Positions 1 to 13,310 are shown, counted from the first letter of the stretch. The stretch: DNA of 64,000 nt from Argopecten irradians (GCF_041381155.1 NC_091140.1:26458452-26522451), one strand, 5' to 3'. A program made the numbers and translations. Notes: generated from the letters alone by a model not told the origin.

Positions 1-195
1 CTTAAAGTAGTAAATATAGGGCAAAGAAGTAATTTTAATAGTGTGGACAAAAGATTGTCAAATTTTCGAGGCGATCTGCCCCTTTGTCAAGACACAGGAA
101 GAACAAATAAAATTACATGTTAAGGACGGTCACGGACGTACACAAAAACATAAACAATGAAAACATATAGAATATACAGATAAACTAAAGGGACA

Positions 196-450
196 ATATA
201 TATATATCCTTAGTTATAATGTCTATCCGTCTAATGGGCATTCCCTACAATTGTATATATCTCTAGTTAAAATCTTTATCCGTCTAATGAACATTTCTTA
301 TATAGCCCTAGTTATAATATATATCCGTCTAATGGAAATTCCCTATATATCCTTAGTTATAGTGTCTATCCGTCTAATTGACATTCCCTATATATACCTA
401 GTTATAGTCTTATCCGTCTAATGAATATTCCCCTACATGTCACTAGTTAT
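196..450. repeat. degenerate tandem repeat, about 50-bp unit
   Basis: About five imperfect units share the core TATCCGTCTAATG followed by ATTCCCTATATA and CTAGTTATA. Spacing varies between units, so this is an old diverged minisatellite. No coding frame survives in it. Confidence 0.7.
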
Positions 451-764
451 ATAACTTTTTCAGTCTGATTTACTTAAAAAATCAGCCTAACTATATATCT
501 AAATTTTATGTGTACGTTTATGTATTCAAAGCAAAAATAAACCTTATATATACATTGTAGACCTATGTATATGTTTGCTTAATAATGTACATGTACACCT
601 GTATTCATGTATAATATATACATAATTTACGGGTGAAAATACCTCTCACTTCTTGTCATATTTCCATCAAATACTGTAAAGCTTCACAGAACGTATGCTG
701 GTTTACTGTCAGTATGATGTGACCGGCTGGGTTGTGTTGCTTGGTGCAGCATGCTTCAGTGATA

Positions 765-800
765 GCGCACTATAAAAAGGGCAACAATTCCACTATACAA
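765..800 (+). promoter_or_regulatory. TATA-like box in repeat-like sequence
   Basis: TATAAAAAGG at 771-780 is a good TATA consensus and is followed by a C/A-rich stretch. No gene with a convincing ORF starts downstream. It may be a promoter carried by a repeat, or chance. The rest of 451-1400 shows nothing I can name. Confidence 0.2.
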
Positions 801-1408
801 GAAGACACAACATGAATATACCGCAGTCTCCCAAAACACGCAACTCGCACAACATACACGCAACACACCGCATACATGGGAGGCCGTCCTTACATGACCA
901 TAACTGTTAATAGGACGTTACTAAATCAAACAAAAAACATGTCTTTTTGCCTCCCCCCATTTTTGCCAACTGAAATGTTCTAAAATTGCACATTTGATAG
1001 AAAAAAGGGTCCTCCTGCACATTTTCGTACTTTATTTTAGACAATTTTCCGCTGCGTGGCGCATTTCCTTAAACGTTCATGTATGCATATAATGTTGAAA
1101 CGTTTAACAGTAAAAATTCAATACACATGAACTAGACTAAAAATGTCAATCAAGTGATTCTACGTACTATTTTTAAAAAAATGTCTCTTAAAAGATTCAT
1201 TTGTTTATATGACTTAGCAAGACAATTATTCATTATCATTTTGTGTTAAACAACAATGTGCCGATGGTGTGAAGCCGGTATGTTCAGATCCAGCAGAGTT
1301 GCATAATGATATGACGGCATTCACAATAATCATTTCTAAGTGCAGGTAACTTTAAATAAAAAAGTATCATGTTAAGAACGCTTTAAAATCATAGATAAAC
1401 ATCTTAAA

Positions 1409-1735
1409 ACTCATCACTGCCATTCTAAATCGTAATATTGTTACCCGGGGAAGACCCCCGGACCCCCTCAAACACCAAAATCTCGCGCCTTCGGGCGTTC
1501 CCACATTCATCAAAATGCATCGTAAGATTCAAGATCGTAATATTTTTCCCGGGGGAGACCCCCGGACCCCTCAAACACCAAATTCTAGCGTCTTCGGCAC
1601 TCGCAAATTCATCAAAATGCATCGTTAAACTCATCTTAGCCATTCTAAATCGTAATATTTTTTCTCGTAGGAGACTCTCGGCCCCCCAAACACTAAATTA
1701 TCGCACCTTCGGCGCTCGCATGTCAATTTGCGTAT
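1409..1735. repeat. three tandem copies of a 104-116 bp GC-rich unit
   Basis: Each copy starts with CGTAATATT (1431, 1535, 1651). It then has a C/G block near CCCGGGGGAGACCCCCGG, which is itself palindromic, a CACCTTCGGCGCTCGC-like block, and CATCAAAATGCATCG. Open frames crossing it on both strands come from the repeat and are not genes. Confidence 0.8.
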
Positions 1736-1739
1736 TCAT

Positions 1740-3570
1740 TAATTTCCTTTTAGCGACGCCACTCTCTATAAATGTGTACAAGGAGTCTACTTAACGATAT
1801 ATGAAAAAAGTTTATAAAGTATATATGGTTGTGTGTTGAATTAAAGAATTAATCTCCTGTGGGTGCGGGGCGAAGAGGGGGTTCCAAACAGTCCCCCCCC
1901 CCCCTAATTACGTTTCATCTTCCTACGCCACTGGTATACGCTGTAAATGTATCTGCTATTACGCTTAATCAGGCCAATGTAACCGATAAAATATAAGTTG
2001 CCTCTTAGTGGTGTTATTACATCTATATCCACTACATGTAGCCGGATGAGATTTCAGCGACCCCGATTTCGAACTCAAAGATGCACTCGGTTCTTTCCGT
2101 TGTAAACAGTCAATGCCGACAAATACAATTTCTTGTTGTGTTTGGCGATATTTTAACGTTGATAAACATTACCAATAGTTCAAATTAAATGTTGTAATTT
2201 TTAATTCTAATTTCAGGTATAAGAACGTTTGTAGAAAGTCAAAAACCCTAAGAAATCTATGTAAATCTAATGATTTAGTCCCTTTAATGGACATGAAGAT
2301 ACAGGATATCAGTTATCTGTGATGTTTCTACGAGGGGGAAAATGATATGTGCGGGTTGTCTCCCTGGTATAACAACATCAATCCACATGAAAACATTCGA
2401 TGATGATAACGTGAAGTGGGTTAAGCTGAGAGTGATCTTCTCCTGGCTTTACGGATTTCAAGTTGCATCTTATAATCATATTAGTTCGGGAGCAAATAAA
2501 TTTCAGGACGAAATGGAGATTTGTTTATCACGGCTGCGTTATGCCACATGTACGTGTAAATCCACAATGGAAGAAAGACAACTCTAAGAAAATTTAGGAT
2601 AAACTTTGTCAACTGATCAAATAGCGCATGACAGACGATGAACATTTTCTAAATGTCCAAGGTGGCGTAATCTTCCAACTTACGTCAGTTAATAAGGTAT
2701 GAATATTTACCGCATCCATAATTATCGATAATTTTATAAGCACATGTATACATTATCAGATACACACTTACATATTAAAGCACGTTTAGAGGTTGTCACT
2801 AAAACAGTTTAGCCTCTTTCATCACATGTAGGTCTACAGGAACTTGACGTTCTGATAATATATATAACATATTCAGTATAAACTACGTAATTAACGAAGT
2901 GAATTTTTGGTCCGAATGACAAAAAATCATACTTAAATGTTCGAAGTGAGATTATTTTGGACTACTACATTTGTAGATCGATGAAAATGCCGATTTCTTT
3001 TTCATAATTCTACCGTAGAACGGCACTTAAAAAGCTGTTTCAATGATTTGTTCCACTTTCTCCCACTTTTTCGAGATCAAAAGAATTATTCAAACACTGG
3101 AGAACAATGGCATACCAATTGTAGTCAGTTCTGATAAAGTAGTTTCTTACAGGTAGATTTTTTACCTGTAATTTTACAAATAGTTACAATTCTATTTAAC
3201 TGTGAGTAAATGTTTTCATATTTTATCACACTATCTTAAAATGCAACAAAACATTAATTAATAAGAGATAACTCATTTAAATCAAAACATATATTTTTGA
3301 CTTTAAACTTGAATTTAAACATATTTTATTGTCATAAAAGAACAAATGGATTGGGCACAAGTTATTTCAACTTAAGAAGCCTTCTCCAATCAACATGAAA
3401 TATTTACAGGTGATGACATTCATACAATAGGTATAAACAATAATTGAATTCATCAAAGTATATAATAACAAGATAAACTATATATTATAAAATTATGTAA
3501 TGTTCAAAATCTTCAGATGGACTTTATGAATGATTGCGCAAGTTCAAATACATGACATTTTACTTCAGAA
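1740..3570. other. AT-rich stretch without a recognisable gene
   Basis: I found only short chance ORFs. The longest, 2342-2587 plus, is 81 codons and has no recognised motif. A C14-like homopolymer lies near 1893-1906. Confidence 0.5.
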
Positions 3571-3579
3571 GCCAAGTTT

Positions 3580-4290
3580 TCATATCCGTAATGTAAGGTA
3601 AGGTTGGGTAAGGCGGCTGTGGATGGTTCGGTACCGTTTGGCTCTGGGTCTGGTTTGTCCTTTGTTGGGTGTGTGTAATCTCGTTGTTGGCCTGAATTTC
3701 CTGGAACAGATGGATGATGCTGTAGATATTTGTGTGGGAATGTTCAACCTTATTGAGTTTGTTGTGCAATCCTCTTCTTTTACATACACTAGGTCAGTGA
3801 GGTTGCTGGATGTCGCAATGGCTATGATGCGGGATTGGTTACCATCGTCAAGGAATTCCTTTCCAGTAGTCGTCTGTGTCCACTTTCCCTCGATATTGAT
3901 GTCGTGGATGGTCTTTGGTAGTTGAGGAGTCTGGGTGCGTCTGGCGTTGTAGAGTAATGTCTTGCTAGATTGAAATGTTGGTAGGTGTTGGACGGTGAAG
4001 AGTGTATCGTTATTCCAGTCATGAGTTTGCAGTTTGGTAACCTCTTCTTCGTAAATCCTGGGTATGGGACCTCCATGTTATTCAGCAGGTACAGATGTTC
4101 TCCATAATCTCCAGGGCCGTGATCTTGGCATGGTCCTGAGGATGGTTGTGGGAGTGGCGGCCATTTCCTGTAGGGAGGTTGTTGCGGGTACTCAATATCT
4201 TCAGAGGTGCATTCTCCTCTGCTGTTCTTCACATAGTAGATGTAGCCATTATAAGCAATGTTCTGTCTTCCAAATTAATTATTAAGAAAC
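3580..4290 (-). pseudogene. FLYWCH zinc-finger / MULE-type transposase relic
   Basis: Read on the minus strand across two or three frame changes, the segment gives the order expected of FLYWCH-MULE proteins. First is a FLYWCH-like block with IAYNGYIYY, then HNHPQDHAKI, the His pair and following helix of the finger. Next come YEEEVTKL and LPTFQSSKTLLYNARR, then DINIEGKWTQT and FLDDG, and IIAIATSSNL, the lead-in to the transposase core. The catalytic part is missing or unreadable, and frameshifts and stops break the chain. It is more GC-rich than its flanks. Family assignment is by remembered motif order, without alignment. It is most likely a dead DNA-transposon remnant, though a captured FLYWCH gene fragment is possible. 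Confidence 0.55.
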
Positions 4291-4688
4291 TTCACTTGAA
4301 TCTGTGAGTTTTCCATGTTGGTGGTTGATTGGGAACTGTGATAGTCAAACCTCTCTTATATCCTTATATACTTATAACATACAGCTTGGATGCTAGTCTG
4401 AACACTTTTTTTGTTATTAGCAAAATCTTAAATGTATTCACTTTTCATCCATTTTATGACTTAATAATCAAAAAAGTCAGCTTATGTGGCCATTTACAAA
4501 TACCTACATACAATGTATGCTAATTATTTGATTACTGATTCTTCACTCAAAAAATTCCAAACTATAAGACATCTCCTCATATTTATCATAACTGTCTTTT
4601 ATAGACTTAGCTGATGAAAATGGTATATGATATGTAAATGTTGTTTAAATAATGATGAAATTAGATAACTTTAAACATTGTGTAAAAA

Positions 4689-4790
4689 CCAGGTAATGTG
4701 GAAGAACACGGGTATAATCCAGGTAATGTGGGAAAACACAGGTAAAATCCAGGTAATGTGGGAGAACAAAGGTAAAATCCAGGTAAGGGA
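4689..4790. repeat. 30-bp tandem repeat, about 3.5 copies
   Basis: CCAGGTAATGTGG recurs at 4689, 4719, 4749 and 4779 with an exact 30-bp period. Because 30 is divisible by three, the minus strand shows a periodic LPGFY peptide, but no gene context supports it. Confidence 0.85.
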
Positions 4791-4799
4791 TATGTGAAG

Positions 4800-6425
4800 C
4801 AGACTTTAACTGCTGTCACAACATAACTGCCCCTATGTTTTATAAAAAAGTGGGAGAAACAAGAACACACCGTTTCAATCTACAACAAACGTGAAGAAAA
4901 CTGTTAAATGTTTAGCAATTATCCTGAGTTATATTTTATCAACGATCATCAGAGATTAGCAATTAAAACTTACATAAACATACTCCCGATTCTCACTTGC
5001 ATTGTGTGATCACTCGAGCGGAACTAATCTCTACCACCTAGCACAGTCTTACAAATTCAATCACACAAAAGCCTACACGATCACTGTTTTTATGATCACT
5101 GTTTTTAGTGCGATTACATCTTTGGGTATGAACAATACTAGTTCTTTGAACTTTTTAATCGGCAAAATAAACTTATCACCGTGCCCATGGACACATGCAT
5201 ATGCGTATACTTATACTTCTTTGTGCACATTATCAGATACATAATTATATGACAACTGCTGTATTACAATCAATTTATGAAGGACAAAACTCTAAAGAAC
5301 AGGAGGACTAAAGAACAACACAGTGTTCCAGCTAGGATTTGAAAAGGGCAGGGCGCTGGGCAAAAAAAGGACATTTTTTTCGCGACATAAAACTTTTAGG
5401 GCATTTTATATACGACATACAGCTAATATCAGAAACAACTGTATAATATGTATATCATTGCATCATAATCATCAATGATTCTAATATCAATACCTATATT
5501 ATGGCATCAAGTAGACTTTGGGAGTGTTTTGTGAATTCTCCAAAATGTCGAGACATAGAAAGAAAAAGTTGACTGTTTTGATAATAATTCGTTTAATTTT
5601 TATTTGGATTAACAGGATGCCACAAAATCGCTTTGTTTCAGTTCTGTATTTGTCTCCGTACTCTCTGCTGATTCCTTAAGTCTTACTTCAAGAACATCTT
5701 TTATATATTTGTCTTTGCAATGTGTGTTGTCATTTACAAAGTCCATTCAGTCTTGCATCAAGTAACATTTACCAAATAAGTATTATAAATTGCCACAATT
5801 TGTCTTTTAGTGATCATGTGTTTACCATTTTGTTTCAGAATGTTGGAACAGGAAATAAATTTCAATAATATTTACTCTAAACTGGTATTGTTATTTATAA
5901 AAAAAAATGCTTAATTATATGATATTAGCCTTTTCAGTAATTACTCTGTTAATACATTTATTGTTTCCTTATGTTTTACAGAATGTCTTTAATATGCTTT
6001 AAGCATATACTTGGAATTTGTTTATTTTTATGACACGTACATGATTGAAATAAAAAGAATAAATAAAACATTAAATTTATAACACAATATGACATTAGTT
6101 GTTAATATTTTTAGAAAACATATTTAGATTATGGTTAATAATACACTAATCATCATCTTCGGCACAATTTATTCAAAGTAAATTAAGTATTAATTTGCAT
6201 AACACAGGTTGTTTTATGTTTTCTCTCCTTGACTATCAATCTTCTCTGATCACTCTGAAAGTGGTGATTTTACCTTTTTCGGTCACCACATGAACTGCCC
6301 TTAAATCGATTACATCCAATGCAATGAGACATACTGCATTTATTATAACACTGTAAGGCAATTCTGCAAGATCAGCTTACATTGTCTATTTACATTGAAC
6401 ATATACATGCACAGTATGGTACCTT
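4800..6425. other. AT-rich intergenic stretch
   Basis: No recognisable gene, RNA or repeat boundary. Only short ORFs of 60-80 codons without motifs are present. Confidence 0.45.
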
Positions 6426-6429
6426 ATTT

Positions 6430-7440
6430 ATATCTCCTTTCCTATTTTCAATCTACCTTGGAATCTTATCTGGCGGAAAAAAAATGTTAATTGTCTGACA
6501 ACTATTGACAAATTATTTACAGATAATATTGAAATGTATCCCAAACTTTTTATCATTTTATATGCCGATGACACTGTTCTGCAACAAATGTTAAACGGAT
6601 TTGAACAATATTGCATTACATGGAAATTATAACCTAATATCAGAAAGATAAAAGTTGCAATGTTCTCAAAATGTAAATTGGCCCAACAACACCAGTTTAC
6701 GTTATGGGATATAGAATTATTTTGATAAGAAGGCTAGGGTATACATATCTAGGTATATTTTTAAACATTAATGGTAGCGTTTTTAAAGTAAAGGACAAAC
6801 TGCTGAACAAACAATTAAATCAGTGTCTACTATTTTTTTTAAAAACAAAGGAATGTATCTCTTCCTGTTGATTTTAAACTGAAAATATTTAGTCACTTGT
6901 AATGCCAGTTTTATTATACTCGTCAGAAGTATGGGGATTTGAATATACAAATATTGTAGAAAAAATCATTTCTAATTTCCTCAAGTTAAGAAAGTGTATT
7001 AAATAATTCATGGTCTATGGCGAGCTAACAAGATACCCAATTGATATTGGAATAAAATGTAGAATGATTACTTTTTGACATAATGTATACTTTACATGAA
7101 AATAGACCAGACATTTTTTAAATGGCTGTAAGATGTTTAAGATATTTTATCCAGAGCTAGTTTAAATCATGTTTGGATATATCAATCAACTTGCTGTTTT
7201 ACAAAAGAATAATTACAAAAACTTGTTAAAAGTAGACCAATTGACCAATTCATTTAGAAATGGTATGACTATATTGATAAGTCTTCTAGAGGACTGACAT
7301 ATTCTATATTTAAGACATTTTGGCATAGAAAAATATGCCTCTTGTCTGTCACTGCTGCAAAACAATACTTGTTAACTGATACTTTGGTCCCAGGAACTTG
7401 ATGAGAATAACAAGGAAAAGGTTAAAGATGCTATAAAATC
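6430..7440 (+). pseudogene. decayed non-LTR retrotransposon (LINE) reverse transcriptase
   Basis: Near 6549 the plus strand encodes FIILYADDTVL, the catalytic YADD box of non-LTR reverse transcriptases. Further along, in several frames, are AMFSKCKL-like, YTYLGIF and VMPVLLYSSEVWG (near 6900), then GELTRYPIDIGIKCRMI, which is the usual order of RT thumb and downstream segments in LINE ORF2. Multiple stops and frameshifts make it a dead fragment. No endonuclease domain or 3' tail is recognised. It is on the opposite strand from the other LINE pieces in the window. Confidence 0.7.
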
Positions 7441-7599
7441 ATTTGGCATATAACATCGTAGGAAATATTAGAATGGGCTCCCAAGAGTTTAGTATGTGTT
7501 TCTTATTTAACACCTTGGTGTCCAAGGAATCCTCAAAAGTCCAAACTGGAAGGAATACAAGCAAAATTTTTTTCTTAATATCCAAAAAAAGTGTTGACT

Positions 7600-7985
7600 T
7601 TAGAAATATATTCTCCAATCATTGAGACCGAGCCATTTAGTACTTTCAGTACTTTGATCTTTCATACCTCGACGTTTTATTGCAATTTTACAACTATTAT
7701 ATCCCGACATTTTGAAATATATTCGAAGATATCCACGACTGAAAGTCAAATTTTCATACATGAAAAATTACGTGATAATTTCAACAAAAGTTCCGTTGTT
7801 TGCATCTTTTTTTTTAGTAAAACCAGTCAAATTTGTGAAAAAATGTTTAAATTTTACCGAAGAAATAGAAATTTTGTTGACGCCGTGACGTCACGAAGCT
7901 TTATTGCATGGGTAGCCATGCAATACAGCCTCAGGCGGCATGAATGTATTGCCCTGGACCAGCCAGTATTACACTCGTAGATATG
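7600..7985. repeat. probable transposon-like repeat end
   Basis: The open frame here is not protein-like. The segment contains CGCCGTGACGTCACG, a strong local palindrome, and the inverted pair GCATGGGTAGCCATGC. Both suggest the end of a non-autonomous DNA element. Boundaries cannot be set without other copies. Confidence 0.3.
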
Positions 7986-8354
7986 AAAGAATAGTAGTTA
8001 TTATTATTATTTCCTTTATTTCCTCCAATATTGAAGAGTTTTACAGAAAATAATACATAAATAAAGAAATGTACTAAATATTCATCTTGTGAAAACGGTA
8101 TACTACCCATTTAGCAAGTAGCGGCACATACCAGACATTCTGAAGGGCACAATTAAGCTCATTTCGGACATCATGTTATTATCCAAATGACAAAATTAAG
8201 GTACAAATGACAAATTATTCCGGAATTTTTTTACAAACAGTATTTATATGCGGCCTTGAAGGATTTCTCAACAGTTTTATATACTTTGGACATTTCCCCA
8301 TTAAAGCTGCCTGGAAATATTAAGTGAAAAAAACAATATGTGAAACTTCAGAAA

Positions 8355-9131
8355 TCAAATGGAGAGAACGGATAGATCTATCACGGTTTCATGGACTTCA
8401 GCCAAGGAATAACTCCACATAAATTCTGGTTGTTGTGTCAAGAAATGCAAAATATGTGTAAAGAACTTGGCTTTCTGGTAAAGCTTGAAACCCTTTCTAT
8501 AACCAGCTGTATCTGTGACTCTTGTAAAAGCAATGCAAATTGAAGACAATGTATAATATGAAGCCAGCACTCGTGTATTGGTTACACCGGTTGTCAATTC
8601 TGAAATAGCAGTAGTTACAATCGTAGAAATCTAAATCATTGACAGTTAATAATTCGAATTTTTAACTCATTGTACTTATGTTGGTTTTTTCTTATCTTTT
8701 TTTTCTTTGATTCTTTTTGAGTTGTACAACTTATCAATCTTCACATGTTGGATATATTAATTCATTCATCAACATTGCTTATGACGTTGAATACTAGCAC
8801 TGATAAATATAAGTTGTTGCAAATTGAAAACAACCGAGACAACCATCATTATAATGGTACATCACAAGATACCACAACCACAATATCAAGAGTAACTACA
8901 GAATAAGATGTAGGAATCCCGATTGACAATCTTCTCAAATGTACTGTTCAATGCAATGCTGTAGCGTCTAAAGCTGACAGAAATAATAGTTTTGCGTACC
9001 TTCACTTTCACGAGTCCGCCAATTATAATGGAACAAAATGTGTCTTCTAATGTTGCCAATTGACAAATGCATAATGGATAACATACAACGCAGATCAATA
9101 AAAGCAGTACCATCACATTAAAAAGTACCAT
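8355..9131 (-). CDS. possible two-exon small secreted protein, CUB-like tail
   Basis: The minus-strand frame 9131-8886 opens with a strong signal-peptide-like leader: MVLFNVMVLLLLICVV, then CYPLCICQ. A second frame starts after a good acceptor (CTATTTCAG just above 8600) and ends at 8355. It contains LSSICIAFTRV followed by GYRKGFKLYQ. A hydrophobic strand, a short gap, then GF-x-LxY is the spacing seen near the end of CUB domains. The donor between the two pieces is not clear, so the join is inferred. An AATAAA on this strand lies at 8015-8020, about 335 bp downstream. Alternatives are two unrelated chance ORFs or repeat-derived sequence. No neighbour suggests a function. Confidence 0.3.
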
Positions 9132-9139
9132 ATAAGGAA

Positions 9140-9980
9140 CGTGTCAGGAAACTAGGTCTACGAACGTCGAAATATATAAGAAACAGGGCGAATATGATCA
9201 AGATTTTCAAAATCCGAGACAAAAAAAACATCAGGGACCAAACCATACTGTTCGTTCATAGATCGAGAAGGTAGCACAAGAGGATATAAAACCGCCTCAG
9301 AAAGCAATGCAGACTCAATTTCTTTAACAACACATGAAACTCTGAGAGAAAGTCGTTATTTTTGTATTATTAGGATGCCTTGACATGAAAATTTAATTTA
9401 AAGTAAGCTATATGTGATATATAATTTGATGATAAGGTTGACTAATGTGAATAATCTTCAGGACATATTTCAGAAATGTAAATGGCTATAGTAATATCCT
9501 TGGGTCAACCATCAGTCTTATATAGCTTCCTAACTGTCACTCCCATTATGTTATGCTGTACTTACGTGTAATGCCTGTCACTTTCATAAGGCTATCTTGC
9601 ACTAATCTGTATTACCTGACATTTACACGTAGGCACAAATTCACATAGGGTACATGTACATAAGGTCTGATCAGCGATAGAGGGGGTCAAACACACTGGC
9701 ACACACCATTTGTGTGTGGCCCCTTTTGGGCTCACAATGTCAGGCACGACATATACTGTATAAAATATGCATATGTAAATATGTATGATACCAAGAAAAT
9801 AAACTTTGACACAAAATTCGAGTCCTTCTTCATTTTAACACGAGCCATGGGACCAACAACCTAAATCAAGCCAAACATCAAAGACCAACGAGAAAATACA
9901 CATTATATTTTACTTTTAGCATGATGATTTAGTGAAGTAACAAAGTAACGACATTGAGTCTATGAAGTGCAGTGTTGCAA
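9140..9980. other. intergenic stretch with LTR-like composition
   Basis: Holds TATAAAAT-like sequence near 9760, AATAAACTTTG near 9799 and a following TTTTAACA. The order TATA then AATAAA resembles a small LTR. No target duplication or second copy was found, so no element is called. Confidence 0.2.
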
Positions 9981-9982
9981 CC

Positions 9983-12538
9983 TTAATCACACACCATCAC
10001 CTTTATCTCCTCGCGAGCTTTATTTTTACGACGCTGTTTTCTTATCTTCATAAATTCTTCAATAGGTGGCGCTACAGTCGCTACGATCCCCATAAGCACG
10101 GTCCAAGTCATTTACACCCAGGCTTTAAACTGAGTCTCCTCAAGTACAAGGAAACTCGCCATGATACCTGGTATAACAATGGCGAATAGTAGTATACGTC
10201 CGCTCCCACTTACTTAAGCGGTTGCCTTGGCCCGACTGAAAGTGGCGGCCATTTGATCATACGAAGGCCTTTTGTCATACACATGCTGTCTCAGCTCCTC
10301 CCGATACTTCTGTTCCCATGGACTTAGTAGATTATCAATATCGTACAAATTCTGCCATTCCGTGTCAGCGTTGGTCTCTGACTTGATTTTGTGTGTGCGT
10401 GAAGACACAGTTACACAAAGCGTAAGGCTGATGAAAAAGCTACAAAGGCTTCCCGCCATAATAGATTAATCCTGTGACGTATTGATAACGAAGTTGCTAA
10501 TACCATCGTCATACATGGATGCTGTTATCAATACAGCTGTTATACCGGTAACCAAGCCAACTATACTACATGAAACAAGAAAACGTTTTACGATTAGATT
10601 TTCGTTTGTCCCTCAACCTTTTTGTTATATCACATGAATGAAAAGGGAATATGCCGAAAAGGATTTTCACATAGTATCGAAATAAGTTCAAAGAAAATTG
10701 CCAAAGGGAAAATCATGTTTCTTTTACTTTCATTTATATTTTGTAAACCAAAAAAAGGAAATAAAGCAAGACGGAGAGAAAGAGAAAGAGATAGCATAAC
10801 TGTAATTTGAAAGTCACTTCCTTGATAATGTAAAAGATTGGAAAACTATTAATTGCTGTTTTGCGATTTCCATGGAATAAAGTTATAACATCACAATATC
10901 AACCACTAACCCACGTTCACATCATGTCATTTACCTGCAATCATTCCTTCTGACGTTTGTTTGACCCACATCACGGCTAAGACGACAGACGGAAAGGACG
11001 GCATTGCAAGAATGGTGCCGAAGAGGACGATCCAGTAGAGCGGCATCCCATAGCAAATATGATAAGTCCGAATGGTATTACAGCAATGATTACCCATACT
11101 GTATAACAGCTCTTGACGTTGATAAGGCTGTCTTGGTAACTTCTGTATGCCCCATGAACAGAGCATGTGTATGAGGATCTGCCATGAGACGAGGATGATA
11201 TGGCGGCCGGATTATCTTGGGCGTACAGATCACAACTACTGACGCTTGAACAGTGACATAGATCAGTACAGTCGACGCTTGATTGGGTAGTCTTACCACA
11301 TAAAACACACTTTGAAGACGGCAAATTTCTTCTGAAAGTTAACTGATAGTGCCTGTTGTGATATTTAAATGTGCACAAACAACTTTCTTCAGAAATGTAG
11401 AATCTATATTGTATATATGAAAATATGTAAAACATAAATGCATTCTCGTTGTCTATTCCATTTCCATGGCTTTCCGATACACATGAAATTGGCTAATTGA
11501 ATAGCTAGTCATGAGTAGAGCTGTGTGTTGCTTTGTTGTTAGGGTGTGTCTTAATTGCGAGAATTGCCTGAATGGACGGACTTAAATTTTAAAAATAACC
11601 TCTCCTGACGCCGTCGACATTATTGCCATGGACACCATACTCAGGAGCACGATCCCCACGACTGGTCCAAGAAGTCTCTCGACGATAAAAGGTGCCACAC
11701 GGCCTAACATTAACATATACAATTATATATATGTATTTCACTTTTTTCTTGAATTTATTGATTCAATAAATGATATAAATGTACATGTGATGTGTAAAAT
11801 AGGACATAAATCACATGATGCTGTTTCTTTCAACAATCCAAAGACATCGTATGTAGACTTAAGTTGCAATTGTGATTCAATTGTGAGCACTAAATACTTG
11901 GATTTCGTAATTTTGTTGTAATTTATCAGCAAGAATGTCTTATGTTTACCTTCATCAATTTGCCTTTCGGTCAAGAGGTTGATTCCATCTTCGACACTGA
12001 GCGTGATGTAAGCCATCCCTGCTGTATTCACCATAGCGAACGGGATCGTTACCCACATCAGGCCTGCCAAGATGAAGCCCAACACTCCCTGCATCGGCTT
12101 GGAGGCGATTCTACTTTGCCATGCGGATTGGTAACAGTATGTTATGATGACACAAAATATCCCACTATCCCTAACACTATTCCTCTTTCTAAGCGGAACG
12201 TCATAAAACTGTCTTCCAGGGATTCTTCCACGCAAGAGACAATTTTGTACATTTTAGATATATCGCCCAAACTAGGAAACTCATCGATACTTGTGTAAAG
12301 AACATTTATGAAAAATACAGTGAAGATTACAAAAGCTAAACATAGATTGAAGTTTGACACATAGAACGTGGTCCCTAATCCACCTATCAGAGAGTAGGAT
12401 CCAAATAATGTCGCCAATGCAATAAGGGTTGCTTTCCCAACTATGGTTGCTAATGACACCACATTGGTGAGCAGTGAGAAGCAATAGAACACTACATGAG
12501 CCTTCGTCCCGAATCTGGCGTGGATCACCTGACAAAAT
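9983..12538 (-). pseudogene. DUR3-like: DUR3-type urea/solute symporter, broken copy 1
   Basis: Four minus-strand exons match the sodium:solute symporter DUR3 family (urea uptake across the plasma membrane). Exon 12538-11950 starts after TTTTGTCAG with VIHARFGTKAH and ends with WQSRIASKP, GFILAGLMWVTIPF and a GTAAAC donor. Exon 11703-11600 has VAPFIVERLLG and MAIMSTASG. Exon 11331-10935 has a Cys-rich loop (CVLCGK, CHCSSVSSC) and LYWIVLFGTILAMPSF. The last exon, about 10568-9983, has TM segments and a basic tail ending KVMVCD. Lesions are a 39-bp in-frame loss near 12428, single-base losses near 12157 and 11046, and TAA codons at 10466-10468, 10214-10216 and 10112-10114. The N-terminal exon is absent. 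The paralogous copy at 14.6-19.7 kb keeps the base missing near 11046, so that lesion is a real mutation there. Confidence 0.85.
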
Positions 12539-12947
12539 AACAGATACCTTAACATGGCATTCGACATTTTTTAAATTTTATTTTATTACGCTGATTGTTA
12601 ACAAGTCGACTCCTACGTGTAGAATATTTTCATACTTTCAGTAGTCTACTTCGAAAATCACTTTTATCAACCAGTGTGTTCCATATATGAAGAAGACGCC
12701 AAACCGATTGAGATGTGAGCTGAAGATAATTCACAGAATTAATTCAAGTTTTTTAAAATATTGTTTTTGCTTGATTGTTTTAGTCTTATGGCCCTTCGAC
12801 AACTAAGGTTATTTAGGGCCAAACTACACATCAATGATTGCATCTTAAATATCAGAATAAGAAAAAAGCAAGTAAGTACTAAAACAAAGATTGTATAAAA
12901 TTATGTTAATTTTATCAAAAACATTACATGGGATAATTTAGTTTTGG

Positions 12948-13310
12948 CTAAAACACATCAGAAAACATACGCACACTATTGATGGAACGATGAATTGTTG
13001 AGTTGGTACGATTATTAGATGATAAAACGTTCATATTTTTTTTAAAATACGATTGTTTTTCACGACACGGAATAAAATGTATATGTATATGTTTAAAATC
13101 AATACAGTGCACTAAAATATGTTCCACTGTGAGATTTGAATCGCATGCATAGCATGTAGGAGGATTCTCCCCTCTCAATAGATAGCTATATAGGAATGTG
13201 TAAAATAAATGTGTCCAGTTCGGAGTTGAGAGAGAACAATTTGCTCTCTGCGGTCTCTCCGACTGGGCACTGTAGGATTTCAGGAGTATGCCAAAAATTA
13301 AGAGCTATCC
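12948..13310 (-). pseudogene. LINE ORF2 C-terminal fragment
   Basis: Minus-strand frames give LSQLRTGHIYFTHSY, then LRGENPPTCYACDSNLTVEHILVHC split at a frame change. The order RxGH-THS, PPxCxxC and LTVEHILxxC is the conserved tail of jockey/RTE-type non-LTR elements. Only this tail remains, so it is a 5'-truncated or eroded insertion lying between the two urea-transporter copies. Confidence 0.7.

Noticed and set aside
1438..1794. A 118-codon plus-strand ORF
   Set aside because: It runs through three tandem repeat copies, and its peptide simply repeats.
7591..7980. A 129-codon plus-strand ORF
   Set aside because: Low-complexity Ile/Phe/Ser content and repeat-like palindromes at the end. No domain or splice support.
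9534..9840. Possible solo LTR (TATA-like then AATAAA, TG...CA-like ends)
   Set aside because: No matching second LTR, primer site or target duplication could be found.
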